This document shows positions 59,109 to 64,000 of a DNA stretch of 64,000 nucleotides, piece by piece (the stretch's first letter is position 1; every line of letters begins with the position of its first letter). Made by a program: the position numbers and the translations under genes. Origin of the DNA: Streptomyces chumphonensis (GTDB lineage Bacteria > Actinomycetota > Actinomycetes > Streptomycetales > Streptomycetaceae); NCBI RefSeq assembly GCF_014779715.1, contig NZ_JACXYU010000006.1, positions 1 to 64,000 on the forward strand. The letters are read 5' to 3'. The notes under the pieces were generated by a model. The model had not been told where the DNA came from. It saw only the letters and a list, made by a program, of their open reading frames with translations, and ran no database searches.

Positions 59109-60836
59109 ATGAACCGCACCAGAACCGCGCTCCTCGCCGCCATGGCGATGGTCGCCGGCGCCACCGGGACGGCCCTCGCCGTCGCCCCCGGAAGCCCCGG
59201 AACGGCCGCAGTCCCCTGCACCGTCGACTACGAGGTGCAGAACGCCTGGGACACCGGCTTCACCGCCTCGGTGACCGTGACCAACAACGCCGCACCCGTG
59301 ACCTCCTGGGACGTCGGCTGGACCTACGCCGGGAACCAGACGATCACGAACGGCTGGAACGCCCGGCTCAGCCAGTCCGGTACCGAGGTCAGCGCCACCA
59401 ACGAGTCCTACAACGGCCACCTGGGCACCGGCGCGTCCGTGAGCTTCGGCTTCCAGGCCGGGTACAGCGGCAGCAACGCGGTCCCCGACACGTTCACCCT
59501 GAACGGGACGACGTGCGACGTCGACTCCGGCGGGCCCACCGACCCCACCGACCCGCCCGACCCGACCGACCCGCCCCCCGGCGACCGGGTCGACAACCCG
59601 TACAGCGGCGCCCAGGTGTACGTGAACCCCGAGTGGTCCGCCAACGCCGCCGCCGAGCCCGGCGGCGACCGCGTCGCCGACCAGCCCACCGGCGTCTGGC
59701 TCGACCGCATCGCCGCCATCGAAGGAGTGGACGGCGGCATGGGCCTGCGCGACCACCTCGACGCGGCCCTGGAACAGAAGGGCTCCGACGAACTCGTCGT
59801 CCAGCTCGTCATCTACAACCTGCCCGGCCGGGACTGCGCCGCCCTCGCCTCCAACGGCGAGCTCGGGCCGACCGAGATCGACCGCTACAAGACCGAGTAC
59901 ATCGACCCGATCGCCGCGATACTGGGCGACGAGAAGTACGCCGACCTGCGCATCGTCACCACCGTCGAGATCGACTCCCTGCCCAACCTCGTCACGAACA
60001 CCGGCAGCCGGCCCACCGCGACGCCCGCGTGCGACGTGATGAAGGCCAACGGCAACTACGTCAAGGGCGTCGGCTACGCCCTCGACCGGCTCGGCGACGT
60101 CCCCCACGTCTACAACTACGTCGACGCGGGCCACCACGGCTGGATCGGCTGGGACGACAACTTCGGCGCCACCGCCGACGTCTTCAAGGAGGCCGCGACC
60201 GCCGAGGGCGCGACCGTGGACGACGTGCACGGCTTCATCACCAACACCGCCAACTACAGCGCCCTGCGCGAGGAGAACTTCTCCATCGACGACCAGGTGG
60301 CCGGAACGTCGGTACGCCAGTCCCAGTGGGTCGACTGGAACCGCTACGTCGACGAGCTCTCCTTCGCCCAGGCGTTCCGCCAGGAGCTGGTCTCCGTCGG
60401 CTTCGACGCCGGCATCGGCATGCTGATCGACACCTCCCGCAACGGCTGGGGCGGAGCCGACCGGCCCACCGGCCCCGGCGCGACGACCGGCGTCGACGCC
60501 TACGTGGACGGGGGCCGCTACGACCGCCGCATCCACATCGGCAACTGGTGCAACCAGCAGGGAGCCGGCCTCGGCGAACGACCGCAGGCCGCACCGGAGC
60601 CCGGCATCGACGCCTACGTGTGGATGAAGCCGCCGGGGGAGTCCGACGGGTCCAGCCGGGAGATCCCGAACGACGAGGGCAAGGGCTTCGACCGCATGTG
60701 CGACCCCACGTACACCGGTAATCCCCGCAACGGCGGCAACCTCTCGGGCGCCCTGCCGGACGCCCCCGTCTCCGGACACTGGTTCTCCGCCCAGTTCCAG
60801 GAGCTGATGGGCAACGCGTACCCGCCGCTGCCGTAA
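59109..60836 (+). CDS. Secreted GH6 cellulase (cellobiohydrolase type) with N-terminal CBM2
   Basis: 575 residues. A signal peptide occupies the first 30 or so residues. Residues 36-137 are a CBM2 cellulose-binding module with terminal cysteines Cys37 and Cys136 and surface tryptophans such as Trp47, Trp67 and Trp83. A Pro-Thr-Asp linker (142-158) leads to the GH6 catalytic domain (about 160-575): VTTVEIDSLPNLVTN, then YNYVDAGHHGWIGWDDN, and DAYVWMKPPGESDGS near the end. The long loops (RNPRNGGNLSGA-type insertions) favour an exo-acting cellobiohydrolase from the non-reducing end. The upstream CebR box suggests induction by cello-oligosaccharides. Confidence 0.95.
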   Translation: MNRTRTALLAAMAMVAGATGTALAVAPGSPGTAAVPCTVDYEVQNAWDTGFTASVTVTNNAAPVTSWDVGWTYAGNQTITNGWNARLSQSGTEVSATNESYNGHLGTGASVSFGFQAGYSGSNAVPDTFTLNGTTCDVDSGGPTDPTDPPDPTDPPPGDRVDNPYSGAQVYVNPEWSANAAAEPGGDRVADQPTGVWLDRIAAIEGVDGGMGLRDHLDAALEQKGSDELVVQLVIYNLPGRDCAALASNGELGPTEIDRYKTEYIDPIAAILGDEKYADLRIVTTVEIDSLPNLVTNTGSRPTATPACDVMKANGNYVKGVGYALDRLGDVPHVYNYVDAGHHGWIGWDDNFGATADVFKEAATAEGATVDDVHGFITNTANYSALREENFSIDDQVAGTSVRQSQWVDWNRYVDELSFAQAFRQELVSVGFDAGIGMLIDTSRNGWGGADRPTGPGATTGVDAYVDGGRYDRRIHIGNWCNQQGAGLGERPQAAPEPGIDAYVWMKPPGESDGSSREIPNDEGKGFDRMCDPTYTGNPRNGGNLSGALPDAPVSGHWFSAQFQELMGNAYPPLP

Positions 60837-60947
60837 CGGCTTCGGCCCCCGGCCCGCCCCGCACGGCGGCCCCCGCGTCGCCGGGACCCGTCGCCCCGCT
60901 GCCCGGCGTCCTTCCGTCGTGCGGAGCGGCCGGGAACAGCCGAACGC

Positions 60948-60977
60948 GACCGCCCCCACCGTCCGGTGGGGGCGGTC
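60948..60977. terminator. Terminator hairpin after cellulase gene
   Basis: GACCGCCCCCACC (60948-60960) and its exact complement (60965-60977) enclose a GTCC loop. It lies between the cellulase and the convergent DUF397 gene. Confidence 0.88.
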
Positions 60978-60993
60978 ACGTGTGCGCCGTGCG

Positions 60994-61203
60994 CTATCGG
61001 GCTGCTGTGCGGGCCACGAAGGCCGCCCAGGTGTCCTCATTGACGCGGAGGACGGGCCCGCTCGCCGCCGCCTTGGAGTCGCGGACGTAGACGGTGTGGC
61101 CGTCAGCGGCGATCTCTACGCAGTCCCCGCCGCCGGAACCGCTGTAGCTGCTCTTGAACCAGAGAAGCCCGTCGGCGTTCCGGGTTACCCGCTCCACGCT
61201 CAT
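60994..61203 (-). CDS. DUF397 protein
   Basis: 69 residues: LLWFKSSYSGSGGGDCVEIA, then VYVRDSKAAASGPVL, the full DUF397 signature. In Streptomyces such genes are small partners of XRE-DUF5753 regulators (WhiJ/BldB neighbourhoods). The start overlaps the stop of the regulator upstream (ATGA). Confidence 0.95.
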   Translation of the reverse strand: MSVERVTRNADGLLWFKSSYSGSGGGDCVEIAADGHTVYVRDSKAAASGPVLRVNEDTWAAFVARTAAR

Positions 61204-62060
61204 GTCTCTCCGATCAGCCGTTGGATGAGCTGCGCAGAATCCCTGCCGTTGAGGGCCTGCGACCGCAGCTTGCCATACCGCATCCCGAAGGCGCTGACCT
61301 CTGCCGCATCTCGGATCACACAGCCGACCTCGTGGGATTCGATGTAGCCGAGGTGCTGATGCTCACTGGTCTCCAGCACGACGAACGGGCCGTTCCTTCC
61401 TGGGTGCACTCCTGACCGGCCAGGCATGACCTGCACCTCCACGTTGCGCAGGGCGCTGATGTCCAAGAGCCGCCGCCACTGCTCCCTCATGACGTCCGGT
61501 CCACCCACCGGGTCGCGCAGCGCGTCCTCGCTGATGATGAACGACAGCTCCGCCAACGGGCCGTCGCGGGTGAGGAGTTTCTGTCGGCTGAGCCGGGCCT
61601 CGGTGTGCTGGTCGATGGTCTCCTCGCTGAGCGGCGGACAGTGCCCGGCGAAGACGGCCCGCGCGTAGGCTTCGGTCTGCAACAGTCCGGGCACCAGCAG
61701 CGGGTCGTAGGAGAAGCGGCTCACGACCTCCGCCTCGATGACGGCGAAGTTGCGGAAGAACCGGGGCAACTTCGCCCGGTCCACCTCGTCCTGGAGCACC
61801 TCCAGAACGCCCCGCGCCTCCAGGACGCGCTCGGCCGCCGCCGTGAACGCGGCCTTCGCCGGGCGTCGTCCCTGCTCGACCGAGGCGACGAGCTCCAGCG
61901 AGTACCCGATGGCCTCGCCGAACTCCTGCTGACTGAGCCCGGCCCGCTTCCGTAGATGCTGGAGCAGCCGCCCGTACGCCGACCAGGCCCCCGGCCGCTC
62001 GCCTCTCTGATCCTTCGTCCGCGTCGCGCGACCGTTGCGTGTATCCCGCACTTCCCTCAC
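61200..62060 (-). CDS. XRE-family regulator with DUF5753 (WhiJ-like)
   Basis: 286 residues from a GTG start six bases after GGAGG. Residues 25-85 form an XRE helix-turn-helix (LRKRAGLSQQEFGEAIGYSLELVASVEQGRR in parts). The rest is the DUF5753 domain (VPGLLQTEAYARAVF, then RLSRQKLLTRDGPLAELSFIISEDALR). Members of this family sit with DUF397 and ATPase genes and influence development and antibiotic production. It is divergent from the ATPase gene with 190 nt between. Confidence 0.92.
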   Translation of the reverse strand: MREVRDTRNGRATRTKDQRGERPGAWSAYGRLLQHLRKRAGLSQQEFGEAIGYSLELVASVEQGRRPAKAAFTAAAERVLEARGVLEVLQDEVDRAKLPRFFRNFAVIEAEVVSRFSYDPLLVPGLLQTEAYARAVFAGHCPPLSEETIDQHTEARLSRQKLLTRDGPLAELSFIISEDALRDPVGGPDVMREQWRRLLDISALRNVEVQVMPGRSGVHPGRNGPFVVLETSEHQHLGYIESHEVGCVIRDAAEVSAFGMRYGKLRSQALNGRDSAQLIQRLIGET

Positions 62061-62250
62061 GCCCTTCCTCCCGGATGCCCGTGGACCCGCCGCACCGGGA
62101 CCAACGGGCCCCGCTCCGGCAGGGCACGGGCGTCGACCCGTACACGACCCGTACAACTGCCGCGTCGGTGCCGGGCCTTCGCCGTACCTCGGGGCCGGGT
62201 ACGGTCGTCGTCCCTGGTCAGGGCGTACCCGGAGGCCGACGCTGGGCGCC

Positions 62251-62703
62251 GTGACCCAACGACAGACCACCTCCCCGACCGGCGGCACCGAACCCTTGCG
62301 ACTGGGGCTGCGACTCAGCGCGGGCCGCCGTGGTGTGCGGCTGGCGCGGCGGCTCGCCGTCCAGCAGTTCACCGAGTGGACCGGCCTTCCGCACCACTGT
62401 GACGCCGCGTACGCCGTCGCCCTCGTCACGGACGAACTGGCGGCCAACGCCGTCGCCCACGGCACCGTTCCCGGCCGCGACTTCGCGCTGACGCTGCTCC
62501 TGCCGGTGGAGGGCGTCCTGCGCGTCGAGGTGACCGACAGCAGGCCGGAACGCGGCATCGTCCACCCGGCGAACGCGCCGGGCCCACCGGACGCCGAGTC
62601 GGGACGCGGGCTGCTCCTCGTCGCCGTCTACGCCGCCCGCTGGGGCTGCGTGTGCCGCGACGCGCTCACCAAGACCGTCTGGGCCGAGGTCGCCTATCCC
62701 TGA
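62251..62703 (+). CDS. RsbW-like ATP-binding protein
   Basis: 150 residues from a GTG start. The HATPase_c_2 fold has N-box LVTDELAANAVAHG and G-box ESGRGLLLVAV, like anti-sigma factor kinases. It is the third member of the WhiJ-type trio with DUF397 and DUF5753 proteins. It overlaps the convergent response regulator by 10 bp. The GTG has GGAGGC 14 bases upstream, a rather long spacing, so the exact start is uncertain. Confidence 0.85.
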   Translation: MTQRQTTSPTGGTEPLRLGLRLSAGRRGVRLARRLAVQQFTEWTGLPHHCDAAYAVALVTDELAANAVAHGTVPGRDFALTLLLPVEGVLRVEVTDSRPERGIVHPANAPGPPDAESGRGLLLVAVYAARWGCVCRDALTKTVWAEVAYP

Positions 62704-63491
62704 GCCCCGGGCGGACGGCGGCGGGTGGCGTCAGGGGGTGGGACGAGGCGGTAGCCGACGCCCCGGACGGTCTGGATGAGCTCCGGATGGTGCGGGTCGT
62801 CGCCGAGCCGTTCGCGCAGCCGCCGGACGTGCACGGTGATGGTGTTGGAGCGCTGGGCCTCGTCGCCCCAGACCTCGTTGCGGATGCGGGCCCGGGTGAT
62901 GACCTTGCGGGGGTTGCGCATCAGGAGGTGCAGGAGCTGGAACTCGCGCAGCGGGAGTTGGGCCGTCGGCCTGCCGTGCACGTGGACCTCGTACGTGCTC
63001 GGGTCCAGGGTGATCGGGCCGCAGCTGAGGGGGTGCGCCCAGCCGCGGTCGCCCACGTCGGCCAGGCTGAGCAGCCGGGCGACCTCGCGCGGCCGGTAGG
63101 GGCGGGCGACGCACGCACTCGCGCCGTCCGCCAGCGCCGAGGCCACCAGGCCGGTGTCCTCCGGGCCGACGCCCAGCACCACCGGCGTCGCCGCGCGCCG
63201 CCGGATGACGCGGAGGACGTCGGTGCCGTCCAGCAGGGGCAGCCGGGCGGAGACCAGCAGGACGTCCGGCTGCCGCAGCCCGGTCTCCAGCAGCGCGCTC
63301 GCACCGTCGGCGCAGTGGACCACGGACACCCGGTAGCGGGCGAGGTGCGCCGTCAGGCCCTGGCGAATCCTTTCGTCAGCGTCCGCGAGCAGCACGACGG
63401 GGTCGGCGCCCAGGTCCAGTCCGATACCCGGCCCGGGCACCGCGGCGGGCTGCGCGCCGTCCACCGCGGACCCGGTGTGCTTGGCTGTCAC
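62694..63491 (-). CDS. Atypical OmpR-family regulator lacking the phospho-acceptor Asp
   Basis: 265 residues. A winged helix (residues 160-255, [17 protein letters not shown], then [14 protein letters not shown]) is typical of OmpR/PhoB. The receiver-like domain (31-140) is degenerate: the phospho-acceptor Asp is Ser81 ([13 protein letters not shown]) and the conserved Lys is Arg130 (VARPYRP). No kinase gene is adjacent. It is therefore probably phosphorylation-independent. It lies 109 nt downstream of pstB on the same strand. The GTG start follows GGGAG by eight bases. Confidence 0.88.
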   Translation of the reverse strand: MTAKHTGSAVDGAQPAAVPGPGIGLDLGADPVVLLADADERIRQGLTAHLARYRVSVVHCADGASALLETGLRQPDVLLVSARLPLLDGTDVLRVIRRRAATPVVLGVGPEDTGLVASALADGASACVARPYRPREVARLLSLADVGDRGWAHPLSCGPITLDPSTYEVHVHGRPTAQLPLREFQLLHLLMRNPRKVITRARIRNEVWGDEAQRSNTITVHVRRLRERLGDDPHHPELIQTVRGVGYRLVPPPDATRRRPPGAQG

Positions 63492-63600
63492 GGCACGTTC
63501 TCCCCTCGTGTCGATGCCCGAGGGCGCCGGCCGGGCGCGGGTCAGGCGCTCGGCCGAACGGCTACGCCCCCGGACCGGCGGCGCCGGCTCGCAAGCGGTG

Positions 63601-64000
63601 TCAGCCGAAGCGGCCGGAGACGTAGTCCTCGGTGGCCTGCTTGGCCGGTCGGGTGAAGAGGGTGGTGGTGTCCGCCATCTCCACGAGGACACCGGGCTCA
63701 CCGGCGGCACGCAGGTTGAAGAAGCCCGTGGTGTCGCTGACGCGCTGGGCCTGCTGCATGTTGTGCGTCACGATGACGATCGTGTAGCTCGACTTGAGGT
63801 CCAGGATGAGGTCCTCGATCGCCTGCGTGGAGATCGGGTCGAGCGCCGAGCACGGCTCGTCCATGAGGAGGACGTCCGGCTCGACGGCGATCGCCCGTGC
63901 GATGCACAGGCGTTGCTGCTGCCCGCCGGAGAGGCCGGAGCCGGGCCGGTGCAGCCGGTCGCGGACCTCCGTCCACAGGTTGGCCGCCCGTAGGGACCGC
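63601..64000 (-). CDS. pstB: Phosphate ABC transporter ATP-binding protein PstB (C-terminal part)
   Basis: The last 132 codons are in the window; the start lies beyond it. Visible motifs are [20 protein letters not shown] (signature), [15 protein letters not shown] (Walker B), and the H-loop [13 protein letters not shown], all PstB hallmarks. It energises high-affinity phosphate uptake by PstSCA. The last residues read DYVSGRFG. pstA, pstC and pstS would be expected beyond the right edge. The order pstB then an atypical regulator may mean co-transcription. Confidence 0.95.
   Translation of the reverse strand, partial: RSLRAANLWTEVRDRLHRPGSGLSGGQQQRLCIARAIAVEPDVLLMDEPCSALDPISTQAIEDLILDLKSSYTIVIVTHNMQQAQRVSDTTGFFNLRAAGEPGVLVEMADTTTLFTRPAKQATEDYVSGRFG

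Overview
This window reads as a chromosomal segment of a Streptomyces (high-GC actinomycete). The evidence is very GC-rich DNA with strong third-position GC, frequent GTG and TTG starts, and Streptomyces signature loci: osaC/osaAB osmoadaptation genes, clgR, the recA-recX and gluR/K-gluABCD clusters, rshA, a whiJ-type regulator trio, and a secreted CBM2-GH6 cellulase. There is one tRNA (Thr, GGT). I see no rRNA, CRISPR array, transposase, phage gene or replication origin. Gene names rest on recognition of protein families and remembered synteny; no database search was possible.

Layout. 0-1 kb: a shortened DegT/DnrJ-like protein without the PLP-lysine segment, then tRNA-Thr and a perfect palindromic terminator. 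1-10.4 kb: the osmoadaptation locus, osaC divergent from osaA (hybrid kinase with a ten-unit HAMP array of exact 276-bp period) and osaB. 10.5-17.7 kb: ftsK, a RodZ-like HTH membrane protein, rimO, pgsA, cinA, clgR. 17.8-24.8 kb: an NmrA-type reductase divergent from an Rrf2 regulator with a clear operator, then nei and lhr (DNA repair) and a DUF3046 gene. 25-27 kb: recA-recX with two stacked DNA-damage promoter signals. 27-34.5 kb: gluK/gluR and gluABCD, then an FAD monooxygenase. 34.5-47 kb: an orphan TAXI binding protein, miaB, an extradiol-dioxygenase-like gene, two small proteins, miaA, a membrane protein, dapF, rshA, an M1 aminopeptidase and hflX.

47-55.8 kb is an accessory-looking stress/dormancy island. 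It holds five universal stress protein genes of two subfamilies, a DevS/OsdK-like GAF sensor kinase with a HHPPM motif at the place I associate with the DevS haem ligand, a DevR/OsdR-like regulator, an HTH-pyridoxamine-oxidase fusion, and a truncated SDR. Several intergenic regions carry the dyad GGCCG-N2-CGGCC, which has the same 6-2-6 architecture as the mycobacterial DevR box. Three copies lie 69-72 nt before start codons. This is the best candidate for an integrated regulatory system in the window.

55.9-61 kb: a peptidoglycan-binding exported protein, a two-component system and a GH6 cellulase. Two genes here have CebR/LacI-type palindromes upstream. 61-62.7 kb: DUF397, XRE-DUF5753 and RsbW-like ATPase genes (whiJ-type module). 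62.7-64 kb: an atypical OmpR-type regulator lacking the phospho-acceptor aspartate, followed on the same strand by the 3' part of pstB, which runs off the window.
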